From positions 9,544,501 to 9,608,500 of the forward strand of contig NC_068973.1 in the NCBI RefSeq assembly GCF_016808095.1: a stretch of DNA of 64,000 nucleotides, in the 5' to 3' direction. Under the pieces are notes generated by a model. That model worked only from the letters and a program-made list of their open reading frames with translations, was not told where the DNA came from and did not search any database. A program made the position numbers and the translations under genes. This document shows, one piece after another, positions 1 to 10,854 of the stretch (its first letter is position 1; each line of letters begins with the position of its first letter). The DNA is from Vigna angularis. Taxonomy: Eukaryota; Streptophyta; Magnoliopsida; Fabales; Fabaceae.

Positions 1-2630
1 AATTTGAGTATTTGTAAAAAAAAAAATAGTACTGTTAAAGAAATAATATTTCGTTATTTTGATAAAAAAAAAAAAACGAATCAAGATCCACATGTTAGTT
101 ATATTCATCTTTATTCAAGCAAGATTGATCTTTCTTTTTTAAAAGATAATTTCGGAAAACACTTAAAATAAGAGAAATCTGGAAAATTATCCATTTAATG
201 AGAAGTTGTTAGACTCAACATTGGTTAAGAATATTACCTTTTAGTTTTTATTTTAAGATTTTTTTTTATCAAGAATTATACTTGGAGCTGCTTCAAAAGA
301 TAATGTTTAACACGAGTTTTTTATGAACAGAAGAGAAAATAAAATAAAGTGAGCAATCAAAACCACGGGATTAAGTTTAACACGCAAATACAACTCTAAT
401 GTTCTGGGATGGCTTTATTTTATCTTTTGTTTCATCAGTTTAATAGGAGTAAATATCAATTTTGACGAGAGGTTTTTATAAAAAGTATTAGAAAATAAAA
501 TTAATTTTAATTTTTATATAAAATCATTTTAACTTAAAAAGAATTATTTCATTTCGTTATATATTTTTTCTTCTAAACAACTGTTGAATTAAAGTTGGTG
601 ATCTGATTCTTCACATTTTTCAGTAGGAATTTCGTGGAAGTTGACTATTATTTTTCATTCTAAAAGTAGGCAGACAAAAAGCAGTGTGTTAACCTAGGTT
701 GGTTTGATGCTGTTTTTGTCTTTCTAAAAGCAAGTGTGGATACAAGCAAAATCCACTTTCTTAATTTACTATCTTCCAATAAAGTACCCATGAATTTCTC
801 AGAACTTCATCATATTTATTTCCAAAGGTTATGGGTTTAGTACATACCCTTTTCTTCCTTGCTTGTTATTATAACTTTATCTAGCCAGTTACCAACCATT
901 TGACAAATGACAATTATTAAATTTCAATCCACAATGACAATGTTTCCATATTTTTGTGTAACATAATTGAAGTTTAATACGTGATAACAGTTTTAAACAA
1001 TTATATCTTAGTATAAATTGGGAAATGATTTTCATGTACTCGAGTGTTAATTCTCTCTTGTAACTACGGAAATTAAAGTTTTGGAGTAGCATCGTTCATC
1101 CTATCTCTAATGTTTGGTGGTGATGATTAGAGTTGCTAAATTGTCCTATATGCTATAATGGAGAAAAGTATTGTTCCCACTCGGAATAACATGCATGAGC
1201 CGAACTTGAATATTCAAGCTTTTTCAAGTATTGAATATGACTTCCACCAACTCAGGTTAATGTGCAATTAGCACCAGTCAGAGGTACAACAACCTTTTTG
1301 TTTTATCACCAACCTAAACCCTCTTTACCCTCATAATGTAATGTTCTCAAACTTAGGCCACACGACATGATCAGAAAAAATATATATATACACCACACAT
1401 CATGCAGTTACCTAGAAAAACACCTTATTATTAAAAAAATGCACTTGATATAAAAAAGTAAAAAAAAAAAAATAGTCTTGTTGCTTCGTGTTGGTTCTTC
1501 GAGAGAACATAGGGAAGATAGTTGATACATATTGAAGTTCTTCGGTATCGATAAGTTAATTCATATAAGAAATTTTGATATCATCTTAATTTAAAATCTT
1601 AATATATTAAATTTTGACATCTCTCAATTTATTATTTGTCTACATTCTATATCAGGTTCAACTTAGTAATCTCATGAAGATGTGAGTGGTTAGAACACAT
1701 TGCAAACTCTTGCTCAGATAAACTATTGTTTTTGCAAGTTCTCTCTAAAAGACTTAAACAAACTAGTAACATAAACATTAATAGATAAAAACAATAAATC
1801 ATCCATAATAGTTAAAAAATAAGACACTCTACCATGAGTTTAAAGGTTGTGTTGAACTTCAACAAAATGCATGAACGTACTCTAACAGTCTACTATATAC
1901 TAACCAATTTCAAACTTTATATTATGAGTAAGCTTGTAAGATCAAATATATTTTTCGACAAAAGATTTTATACTTTCTTCCATACCTATTGCATCAAGAT
2001 AACTTTGATCTTGATTATCCATAAATAATCAAGTTATTCTCATGAGAATTGAAAGTGTATAAATACTAAATAGATTTAGTATTAATAAATTCATGATGAA
2101 ATCACTTTTAACTTCATCTTGATCTAATGGAGAGACTCCCTCACGCTTGAATTTGGGAAAATCCCTGCCACATTTCGTGCCATAGTTGTTGGCCTTATAC
2201 CTTTGTTATATAGGAGTGGACTTAATGTAAGTGCAAATCCGATGTGCTGAATCTTTTATTCATTTTCATGGATATATACCTATTTTTACTGTTGCACACT
2301 ATTCAGAATGGAATATAGGTTCATGACTATAAACATGTTCACATAACCTTGACTTGGATTAGTGTACCAGGTTGGTTTTCCCCACCGTGCCCCCCAACAT
2401 TTTTTTGTCATATTCCACTTTCCATTGTGTGCTCCTCAACTTTTTGCTGTCATTTTGACTTAATATATTTACATATAACAATTTCATCATGTCCACAAAA
2501 AAGTATAATTTCATGACTATTAACTCATGAAACCTTTTCAAAGTGGAAACGCGTTGAAATTTGGCAGTACCATTGCCCCCTCCATCTTCAGATACTGATT
2601 AGCAAATGTTCTAAAATATCCATAATCTAC
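1..2630. other. AT-rich intergenic DNA, no gene seen
   Basis: Both strands hold only short ORFs (up to about 67 codons) with no recognisable motif, dense stop codons and poly-A/T runs. No terminal repeats or RNA gene were noticed. The last few hundred bases form the upstream region of the peptide gene starting at 2694. Confidence 0.6.
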
Positions 2631-2633
2631 ATG

Positions 2634-2640
2634 TATAAAT
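2634..2640 (+). promoter_or_regulatory. TATA box of the PSY-like peptide gene
   Basis: TATAAAT lies 54 bases before the ATG at 2694, a normal plant spacing that would give a short leader of about 25-30 bases. Confidence 0.55.
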
Positions 2641-2693
2641 AATGAGACCTGTGTGCTTGAAGTAACACAACAAAGAGCTTTTTCTTGAAGAAA

Positions 2694-3323
2694 ATGAAGG
2701 GCACTCTCTTTCACCTCCTGTTTTTAGTCCTTTTAGGACTCTCTCATTTTGCATGCCTTCAAGCAGTCCCTGTTACAAGTAAACCTACATCATCATCTTC
2801 CCAATTTTATTCTTCTACTACAGATGTTCTTCTTTCTTCTCACCTTCTTAATTAACTCTTCTTTATAAACAGGAACTGAAAGCCTTACACAAGATCCTAA
2901 GGTTCTTGATCTTGCTGGGGGCAATATTCACAACCACAAGGTATATATATATATATATATATACAAACCTCATGTCCTGATACTTGAAATCACTGTTTCA
3001 GAAAGTCTTTCAAAATTGTGAATTTGGTCATATTAAGATTTTTCGTTTGTAATCATTACATCTAACTATGATTATGTCAGAGTCACATTCTTTTACAACT
3101 TTGGTAATCACAAGTACAGGCACAGTTTAAAACCTTGTTTAAGACACATGAATGTTAATTGATGTGTAGAAAGAAGCTCATATGTTCCATGTCACAGGTT
3201 ATTAGTGGTACAAAGTGGCACCAGGTAGAGGCAACTATTGGTGAGAGGATGGACATTGAACTCCATGACTACCCTCCATCTGGGGCTAATGGTCGTCACA
3301 CTCCAAAGCCACCATATCCATAG
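2694..3323 (+). CDS. PSY-family-like sulfated peptide precursor (secreted, 92 aa, 3 exons)
   Basis: Three exons, 2694-2778, 2873-2940 and 3198-3323, join in frame through GT-AG introns to give 92 residues. Residues 1-24 are a classic signal peptide (MKGTLFHLLFLVLLGL..., cleavage probably after LQA). The middle is variable. The conserved end is ERMDIELHDYPPSGANGRH followed by TPKPPYP. The pattern D75-Y76-x4-A81-N82-x-R84-H85-x-P87 fits the plant PSY (plant peptide containing sulfated tyrosine) family, in which the Tyr after Asp is sulfated by TPST and prolines are hydroxylated or glycosylated before apoplastic signalling through LRR receptor kinases. That processing is family knowledge, not seen here. 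The second intron carries a (TA)n tract. Because each exon is shorter than 130 bases, ORF scanning misses the gene. Alternative: another DY-containing peptide family. Receptor and expression are unknown. Confidence 0.78.
2942..2963. repeat. (TA)n microsatellite in intron 2 of the peptide gene
   Basis: About eleven TA units begin directly after the splice donor at 2941 (AAG|GTATAT), so the donor itself merges into the microsatellite. Confidence 0.9.
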
Positions 3324-3468
3324 TACGTGAACAAATGTCGCGTGTTATCATCTTATAATGTCGAAGCGGTTATAAGTAACATACTGTTTATGATTATTAT
3401 GTCTAAGTACACATGATAAGTCGATTTCAGAAGCACTTATGTGTATGTATGATGTGAAAGAGTAGGAT

Positions 3469-3800
3469 TAATGTGAAAGCTTAGGTCTTTTGTGTTTGTT
3501 AAGTGATTCTTATTAATTTATCAATTTAAACTAAAAACACTGATACAGTTGTCGGTGTGAAAGAGCCATTTGTGAATTAAAAATGTCTGGAGTTACAAAT
3601 GGTGAACCAACTCAATCGATTGAAATCGATTTTTAACTTCTTTCTATCACATTATTTAATGGTAAAATGACAACGGATCTCTGATTAAACTAATAATAGT
3701 ACTTCTTTTAGAAACAGTACGATGATAAAAGAACAATGGTATTTCTTATGAATGCGTTCTCCTTTCCCTGAATTAATTTCTAATATTTGCATTCATTTAA
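3469..3800. repeat. 332-bp dispersed duplication, copy 1
   Basis: This block starts 146 bases after the stop codon of the peptide gene. It is repeated, almost unchanged and in the same orientation, at 10519-10854. The copies differ by a few substitutions and a 6-base insertion in copy 2. It has no ORF. It may be the 3' flank of the peptide gene or a member of a wider non-coding repeat family. Confidence 0.85.
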
Positions 3801-4714
3801 TTTCTTTCTATTTTCACCTTCTAACTATTAATTCTAAATTAAATTAAGATAATAATAACATACGCACATATTCTACCACTCTGTCATGGTTAAGTTCTTT
3901 GCAAATTATTATTTTTCTTAATTTTAATAACCACAACCCCTATTAATTTTACTTAGTGAAAAAGTTAAGTTATAAGAAAAATTAAGAGTTTATTAATATG
4001 AAGAAAAATACTTAAATAACCTTCACCATTGATTTTCCATTGCTGCCGCCATCGTTACCGGAACGCTGCTGCAGAAGAAAAGAGAGAAAATAATACTAAT
4101 AACTAATTATTTAATTAAAAGAGTCCCTTCTTAACATTAAAAAATAATAACAAGTGAAAAACATCGTCAAATTTGAAATTACTGCATGAGGGAAATTTTT
4201 TACAGGTCAAATTTGCCAAGAAATTATGAAAATGGAACAAATCAGAAAGTAATTATTGATGATGGATTAAGTTGTGTGAACTCCTGACGACTTAAAAAAA
4301 AATTCGCATGACTCCACACAACTTTTTCTTGAGACGACTTCATTTTTTCAGAAATTTACAAAATTGTGTGAAATCTTCACAGTATTGTTTTTGAAGTTAT
4401 CATGAGTCTATGACTATGTCCATTATCAGAAATTATTTTTTTAATTTGTTTATTTTTATAATTTTTGGAAAAATTTGACTTAAATATGTAAAAAAATAAA
4501 AATAAATTCATATCAAATACAACTTCAAAATTATATTTTTTTACATAAACATTTAAGAAGATTTTAATATTAAATTATGTACTTTTACTATATTCCTAAC
4601 AATGATCAAACAAAAATATATAAATTTTACGTATATATCATTTAACCTTCCAAAATTCTTATCAAGATCCATCCTTCTTCATTTTCTTACCCAACTTAAA
4701 ATTCTACAAACGGT

Positions 4715-4718
<4 letters not shown>

Positions 4719-4768
<50 letters not shown>
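4719..4768. repeat. (TA)n microsatellite
   Basis: An uninterrupted TA dinucleotide run of about 50 bases. Confidence 0.95.
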
Positions 4769-4773
<5 letters not shown>

Positions 4774-6007
4774 TCAATACACATACAATTACAAAATGAT
4801 ATTTTTATGCCATCATGTCACCACTAATTATTTATCTTTTCTTGGAAAAGAGTTGATAATCGTGTCTCTCTTATGGTTATAAGAATCAGATTTATTATAA
4901 TATGTTTTACAACTACTACAGCCTCTTATACGTCCACACACATATGTATATATATAAATTTCTTTTAATGTATAATTTTATAATTTTAGCAGTTAAATTA
5001 TAAGAATACTCTATACAATGAAATATACAAAAACATCAACTCATCTACAAAAGTTTATAATTTGTTGCTTGCTGCTCGTAAGAGTAAATTTCTAATAGCT
5101 TTTGTATCATGTAATCTCAATGAATTAGGACTTCATTTAATACTCGCATCGATAAGACCAATTGGGGGTTCAGATATTAAACTTCTCTATCTAAACCAAA
5201 ACCTTCTATTAGCAAATAAGTTTGGAAACAGTTTTAGTAACTTTAACTTATACATTAATGTAAATCTTTTACTCCATTAACAAATATCCCACCCAATTAA
5301 TGGTTTCTCATCTCACAGAAATAGCCAAAAATATTAAGGATGCAACTGAAAAGAAGCTAAAGTTTTCTTGAATCATTAAAAAAATAAAATGATACGGATC
5401 ACGAAAGGAACTAGGGAAAGATTGTCTTTCTAGACGTCATTGCGCTAATAATTAAGGGTGTGTCTCTTTTTGTCCTCATTATTTTTATTTGTATATGAAT
5501 GTCGGTTTACATAAATTATTTAAATAAGGGTTGCGTTTATAAAATTACCCAGAATGGAATTTAAGCTAAGTTATGTCAAGTGCTGATTGTAGAAAAACTT
5601 TGACGTGGATCCCAGAGTGAAAATTAGATTGAAGCCAAATAATGTACACCTCATTTAATATTAAAAGTTCCTACTATAATTGATTTTCACGACGAAACTA
5701 GAAGGGATACGAAAATATAACAATGGAAAACCATTTGGTGGTGCATCACATAACCAATTTCGAAGGATATATGAGTTGAATGAATAGACACTTTTTTATT
5801 TTTCGTAATCATATCACTTCTGAAAAGCCTTGAGAAATATCTCGCATGGTGTATAATACAAACGTGCTTTTGTGATCGGTGGAGAAAGTGAAATGTAAAG
5901 TGCTTGTCTTTGTTTTTTCCATGCTATATAAAATAATATTCATTGTCGAAGTATGAAGCTAGTGGGATTCTCTTAGTAAAGGAAATGGTATCAAAGCTCG
6001 TTGTTTC

Positions 6008-6010
<3 letters not shown>

Positions 6011-6050
<40 letters not shown>
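6011..6050. repeat. (TA)n microsatellite
   Basis: An AT/TA run of about 40 bases, followed by a short imperfect extension. Confidence 0.95.
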
Positions 6051-6057
<7 letters not shown>

Positions 6058-6550
6058 TTTGCATGAGAAAACAATGATGCATGTATACAATTATGAGTGA
6101 TGAACACAATGGTACACCTGTGAGCATGTAATAGCAACACCTCTTTCAGAGATTATTTAGATATTAATGACATTTTTGCATTCAATAATGCCATATATGG
6201 AATTCATTATAAAACAGATCCACATTGCAGTTGCTTACTGATTTAATTAATTATCAAAACAAGAGTGCTGGGATTTTAGTGCTAAGCGTCATCTGAAACT
6301 AATGTTAGCACATAAGTTAATTTCCATGAAACATGGCACGTTTTGAAGAGTTGAGAATTCCGAACTCTTGTCCATAATATATGAGTAGAAATATTGGGTA
6401 CTACAAAAGGTAAAAGATTCTCACATTATTATACACTCTCAAATGATTCATATAACAACATTCTCATATCATTTTAAAATAGGAAAATAATAGGTTTACA
6501 CAGATTTTTTATAACATTTTGACACATGTCATTTTATCATTGGTCTATTT

Positions 6551-7057
6551 TTTAATTTTTACTATATTGACGTAGAAAATGAAGTTTGTACAAATGTAAT
6601 GGCTTGATGCTTTTTTGTCTCAAAATTTTGACTTTTCGTTTTCGCAAAATCTAGGTGACGAGCTTGGTTCCAAATCTTCCAAATCTTTATTCTCAGTTGT
6701 AAATTGTATTTTTGTTGGTTCTTTCCGGTGATTGTTGCCCTCACTTGTGAGAACCAGATTTCATCATTGTTTCTTTTGTTTTGCTTTGTTTTCTTCTTAT
6801 TCTCTGTTATGCAGTACTTCAAAGACGAGTTGGTTGTTTTTGGTGACTTTCTTAGACTTCTTCTCAAACGCGAGTTGTGGGTGGAAAAGATAGCTTCCTC
6901 TATTGCAATTTCAAGATGGAAAACCTAGTCTCCTTTGTACTGTTTTCTTTTCTTTCATTCGTTGCTCTTTGTTTGGAGGTTTTTCAGTGAAATTCAAGAT
7001 GGCATATCAAAATTAACATACATAACTCCAAATCTATTTCCTTGTACATAAAAAGAT
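6551..7057. other. Unassigned stretch with overlapping ORFs on both strands
   Basis: This stretch is less AT-rich than its surroundings. It has a 101-codon frame on the minus strand (6562-6867) and a 74-codon frame on the plus strand (6704-6928). The plus frame has a hydrophobic stretch, then a charged segment (YFKDELVVFGDFLRLLL) after a possible TTATGCAG acceptor near 6813. No family was recognised. It could be a decayed exon or a transposon remnant. Confidence 0.3.
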
Positions 7058-7175
7058 ACATAATCTACCATAGACATGAACAAAGTCAACATATCACAAC
7101 ACAAAGTGGTCCAAATTCGTAATTGTATTCTTCATTAAAAATTGAAAAACGAATTTAACTAGAACACATGCAAGA
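7058..7175. repeat. 210-bp tandem repeat, left partial copy
   Basis: It resembles the second half of the 210-bp units found at 9671-10135, sharing words such as CATGAACAAAGTCAACATAT and GGTCCAAATT. It is cut off by the CACTA element at 7176, and the unit resumes directly at 9671. Confidence 0.8.
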
Positions 7176-7522
7176 CACTAGTAAAAAAACTAAATTTGAA
7201 ATCGCACAATAGGCTTCAGTTAAGGCAGAACCAAAATCTATAAAAAGACAGTGGCATTTCCGTAGTTTAAATTAACTTTTCTGATCCGGTTTAAGAAGAA
7301 TCGAGACATATAAATAATATGACCTTGGTTCAAACCCCACCCGATGCCTAACACTTTGATAATGTCTCGGTCCACTGGGACCCGAGGCAATATACCTATC
7401 TTTCCATTACCCCTCGCGCATTTCACCCTCACATTACCCTTATCCAACAGCGCTCCCACCCTTCTCCTCCTCCCTAAACCCTAACAACTCCCACCCTTGG
7501 CCGTCGCGTCAAGTCCACGGCA

Positions 7523-7940
7523 ATGGCGTCTCCTCCACCTCCGCTTCCTCTGCCTCCTCCAGATCCCTCAAACCCCCCTCATCATTCACCCACAACTACC
7601 GGATCGCCATCGCCCTAATTCCATCCGCCTTATTCCTCGTCGTCCTCGGTGGCACCCCGGTCGTCGCCATCCTCGACGCCCTCAGCCTCAAGCCCGTCGC
7701 CTTCTTTACCGTGTGGTTCTCCCTTATCTTCGCCCAGGTCGCTTTCTTCCTCTCCGCCTCGTCCTCCCTCTTCGATGCCTTCAACTCCTCCGTCGTCGTG
7801 GCTGCCATCGCCTCTTTCACCTTTCTCCTTGGCGTCTGGTCCTCTCTCCAATTTAAGTGATTCCTGCTCGAAAACCCTTCCATCGCCATTGCCCTCGAGC
7901 GCATGCTCTTCGCTTGCCTCCCCGTCTCTGCCGCGACGGA
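7523..7940 (+). pseudogene. NEF1-like (no exine formation 1) membrane protein, 5' fragment
   Basis: An ATG at 7523 opens a proline-rich N-terminus (MASPPPPPLPLPPPDPSNP). After a one-base shift, the frame continues as a multi-pass membrane protein start: HNYRIAIALIPSALFLVVLG, then LDALSLKPVAFFTVWFSLIF, AFNSSVVVAAIASFTFLLG and ALERMLFACLPVSAA. I recognise this as the N-terminus of the plant NEF1 family, large polytopic proteins needed for pollen wall exine. It has a frameshift, a stop after SSLQFK, and small deletions relative to the family, and only about the first 140 residues are present. It lies inside the CACTA element and is not functional. Confidence 0.65.
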
Positions 7941-8055
7941 GGGTTTTGTTTGGCGATTTTTGGCCAATTTTCTGCAAGACATTGCTCTGTGCCCATCCCC
8001 AATTTTCTGGCCCTTCCATGCTGCCCCAGCTCTCACTCCAAGACATTGCTCTATG

Positions 8056-8347
8056 CCACACCAACGGTGGCTTTAGCTGCTCTAGATGCGGTGGAGGTGT
8101 CGAGGTTGGAGCCTGAAGTGGAGAAGAGAGATGGGTACTAGGTTTTGAAGGAAGAGTACAAGGGGGCATCGGCCTTCAAGAAAAGTTGAAGCTTGAGAGA
8201 GATCCCATGAAGATGTTCATGGAAGGTGGGATTGAGGATCTAGCTAAGATGTCCCTTGAGGAAATTGAGAGCTCCAAGCACATTAAGGATGATATTGATG
8301 TTAGACTCAAGTGGCTTGGCCTTTTTCGTAGGAGAAAGCATCACTGT
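8056..8347 (+). pseudogene. Ferredoxin-nitrite reductase (NiR) first-exon fragment
   Basis: The translation contains AVEVSRLEPEVEKRDGY, a stop, VLKEEYKG, a frameshift, then KLERDPMKMFMEGGIEDLAK, SLEEIESSKHIKDDIDVRLK and WLGLFRRRKHH. This is the N-terminal part of plastid ferredoxin-nitrite reductase, which reduces nitrite to ammonium, before its sirohaem and Fe-S domains. The fragment ends at CATCACT|GTAAGT, where a splice donor is expected. It was therefore copied at the DNA level with its intron border, not from mRNA. The stop and frameshift make it a pseudogene carried by the CACTA element. Confidence 0.85.
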
Positions 8348-8576
8348 AAGTTTGACCTTTTCAACTTCCTTTTGCTTTTATTAGTGGAAACAAAGAGTGT
8401 CATTGGTTTTGCAATTAATTTCAAACTCTGGTGAATTAATTTTTGTTTGTGTCATTCTGTTTGCTCACTGTAAATTAGGAGAAAGCATCACTGTAAATTA
8501 ATTTCATTTCAAACTTTGTTGAAGAACAAAATTTATTATTTTGTACATTCTGTTTGTGTCATTGGTTTTGCAATTA
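8331..8576. repeat. Local duplication within the captured NiR segment
   Basis: The NiR exon end and intron start recur. GGAGAAAGCATCACTGTAA is at about 8331 and again near 8478. TGTGTCATTGGTTTTGCAAT is near 8396 and near 8555. The offset is about 150 bases. Confidence 0.75.
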
Positions 8577-8714
8577 CATGTGTGGAAATAAAGTAAGATG
8601 ATACTTGATTATTTCTCTGGAAATTTTGGAGGTCTTACATTCTATGAAACTTTTGTCACTCGTTCTTCTTCTCATGAATACAGTATCAGGTAATAATTTT
8701 TTGTCCATGTTTAG

Positions 8715-8822
8715 GTTAATCTTGAAGAACTTGAAGCTGACCTCCTTGAGATTAATGCAAATAATGAGAAGTTGAAACACACCTACAATTAGCTATCAGA
8801 GTATAAGCTTGTTCAAGAGAAG
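8715..8822 (+). pseudogene. V-type proton ATPase subunit a (VHA-a) exon fragment
   Basis: An exon of exactly 36 codons is bounded by TTTAG| and |GTATGT and reads VNLEELEADLLEINANNEKL, then KHTYN, a stop, and LSEYKLVQEK. It matches the N-terminal coiled-coil region (EINANNEKLQ...YNEL.EYKLVLQK) of the membrane-embedded a subunit of the vacuolar H+-ATPase. A short further match (QQRKLEVQ, about 9074-9100) fits the following part of the same protein. The in-frame stop makes it non-functional. Confidence 0.75.
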
Positions 8823-9223
8823 GTATGTTTTGCTAAGTTCTTTCACTACCACAAATGTCATAATCACTTCTGATAATTTGGTTAACTTTGTTGTTCATCG
8901 TTCTGGTGTTTAAACTCTATTTAGAATGTATAAGTGTTAACTTTTGCATACTGTTAGTCCTTATTCTTGGGTTTGTTTTCTTTTCTTTCCCTAACTGGAT
9001 AAGAAAACTGCAATCAAAGTGGTAATGGCTTTTTTTCATTTATCATTTCAAGTTGAAGTAATGACGTAGCTCAACAGAGAAAGCTTGAAGTCCAGATAAT
9101 TGTCGAGCTCTGTTTTACTTTCATAATAATATGTTGCTTTCATTTCAACTGTACAAATTCACTCCACCATGGAATCGAATTTAGTATAATTTAATTGACA
9201 ATTACATTTTCTTTATTGTATTA

Positions 9224-9391
9224 GTGAATGTTGCTCTTGATGGTGTTACATTTGTTGGGATTTTGTCTAGTTGTACGCATATGGGGTTAGTGAGAGATGG
9301 GTTTCTGCATTTCCAATCGATGGTTGGTAATTACTCAATTGTGCCTCAGATTGAGCATTATGGTTGTATGGTGGATTTGTTGGGAAGAGTT
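9224..9391 (+). pseudogene. PPR protein (PLS type) fragment
   Basis: The frame reads DGVTFVGILSSCTHMGLVRD, then GFLHFQSMV and PQIEHYGCMVDLLGR. These are hallmark motifs of the C-terminal PPR repeats of plant organellar RNA-editing pentatricopeptide proteins. About 56 codons remain, with no start and an abrupt end in the subterminal repeats of the CACTA element. It is the fourth captured fragment. Confidence 0.85.
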
Positions 9392-9655
9392 ATTGCCTCG
9401 GTTCAACTTCAAACCGAGGCATAATCCCTCTCTACTGCCTCGGTTCATCAACAACCGAGGCCAAAAGTCTGACAAAAAAAAATAGTAAAAAAAGGAACAC
9501 ACTTTACTGTCTCGCTTGCATTTGAACCGAAACTAAAACATACACTTTTTTGTCTCGGTCCTGAACCGAGGCAAAAAGTGATTTTTTGCCTCGTCTGTAT
9601 ATACCTCCGTTGTAGAACCGATGCATATAGACGAAAATAACCGCTGTTTTTTCCC
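9392..9655. repeat. Right subterminal repeat zone of the CACTA element
   Basis: It contains several copies of TGCCTCGGTTC and its inverse GAACCGAGGCA, for example TGCCTCGGTTCATCAACAAC followed by CGAGGC. In CACTA elements such subterminal motifs bind the transposase. The left zone (about 7195-7400) has weaker copies, such as TGTCTCGGTCC...GGACCCGAGGCA. Confidence 0.75.
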
Positions 9656-9670
9656 TTTATTGCACTGGTG

Positions 9671-10135
9671 AGATAAGTGGGTAGCAGTATTGGAGTTTTC
9701 GTACAACCTTAACAAAACATAATACAACCAAGCTTCATGCACCAACCAAGATTATGTGCTCCCAATATACCGCAAAGTTAAACAAGTCAATGTACTCTAA
9801 CACAAACAGGTCCAAATTCATGATTTTTCTTCATTAAAAATTCAAAAACCAGCATTGGAACATAACTAGGACTACGAGCCAAATAAGTGGCTAGCAACAT
9901 TGAAGTTTATGTATAGCTTTAAGAGAACTTAATATAACAAAGCTTCATGCTCAAACCAAGGTTATGTGCTCCTAATATACCATAAACATGAACAAAGTCA
10001 ACATATCCCAACACAAATTGGTCCAAATTTGTGATTGTTCTTCTTTAAAATTCAAAAACTAGCACTAGAACATAACTGGGAACACAGGTCAAATAAGTGG
10101 GTAGTAGCATTGGAGTTTTTATACAGGCTTAACAA
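9671..10135. repeat. 210-bp tandem repeat, two copies plus a partial third
   Basis: Units start at 9671, 9881 and 10091 with A(A/G)ATAAGTGG(G/C)TAG, giving an exact 210-base period. Shared inner words include AAGCTTCATGC and AAAATTCAAAAACCAGCA. No coding content was recognised. A left partial copy is at 7058-7175. Confidence 0.9.
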
Positions 10136-10161
10136 TCAGTCGTTATCCATTGATTGTTTTA

Positions 10162-10435
10162 TGCATAAAATTTTCCACAAGTATCCAATTGCATTGATTC
10201 TTTTTTCATTACGTTCTTCATTTGATTATCTTTAATTTGAATGTAAAAATGTAAATTTTGAATAACGATTGAAAATATAGTTTGATTTTGCAAACACCAG
10301 ACAAAATGTAAAGGACAACTTTGACATTTACTTCTGATTTGATGCATAAATTTTTCCATAGTTATCTAATTGAGTTAATTATTATTTTTTTTACATTCTT
10401 GATTCAATGACCTTTTTAATTTGAATATAAAAACA
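10162..10435. repeat. Imperfect tandem duplication, period about 180 bp
   Basis: TGCATAAAATTTTCCACAAG (10162) and TGCATAAATTTTTCCATAGT (about 10342) each begin a segment ending in TTTAATTTGAATRTAAAAA. There is no coding potential. Confidence 0.65.
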
Positions 10436-10518
10436 TATCTTTTGGAGTTCTATGGAAGATGCACTTTAATCTCAAAAATTACCAAATGGACTATGAAGGA
10501 AAACTTTAACATTGGTTT

Positions 10519-10854
10519 AATGTGAAAGCTTAGGTCTTTTGTGTTTGTTATATTAAAGTGATTCTTATTAATTTATCAATGTAAACTAAAAATACTAATA
10601 CAGTTGGCAGTGTGAAAGAGCCATTTATGAATTAAAATTTCTGGAGTTACAAATGGTGAACCAACTCAATCGATTGAAATCGATCTTTTAACTTCTTATA
10701 TCACATTATTTAATGGTAAAATGACAACGGATCTCTGATTAAACTAATAATAGTACTTCTTTTAGAAACAGTATGATGATAAAAGAACAATGATATTTCT
10801 TATGAATGTGTTCTCCTTTCCCTGAATTAATTTCTAATATTTGTATTCATTTAA
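10519..10854. repeat. 332-bp dispersed duplication, copy 2
   Basis: A near-identical direct copy of 3469-3800, with a 6-base insertion (TATTAA) near 10550. It is followed at 10855 by a piece of the 210-bp repeat, so it appears to have landed within that array. Confidence 0.85.

Larger units (their letters stand above)
3801..6550. other. AT-rich intergenic DNA
   Basis: No gene was recognised. It holds two long (TA)n tracts, listed separately, and a 72-codon open frame near 5062 without family features. Confidence 0.6.
7176..9670. mobile_element. CACTA-type DNA transposon carrying captured gene fragments
   Basis: The left end reads CACTAGTAAAAAAAC. The right end, read inward, is CACCAGTGCAATAAAGGG. 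The flanks are the identical triplet AGA (7173-7175 and 9671-9673), the 3-bp target duplication expected of CACTA/En-Spm elements. Subterminal zones hold short direct and inverted copies of a CCTCGGTTC / GAACCGAGG motif. The interior contains no transposase. Instead it has pieces of at least four unrelated plant genes, listed separately, so this is a non-autonomous element. The flanking 210-bp repeat gives an independent view of the empty site: it is continuous once 7176-9670 and one AGA are removed. Confidence 0.85.

Noticed and set aside
7596..8169. Minus-strand ORFs of 146 and 179 codons
   Set aside because: They are antisense shadows of GC-rich NEF1- and NiR-derived sequence. The recognisable protein matches are on the plus strand.
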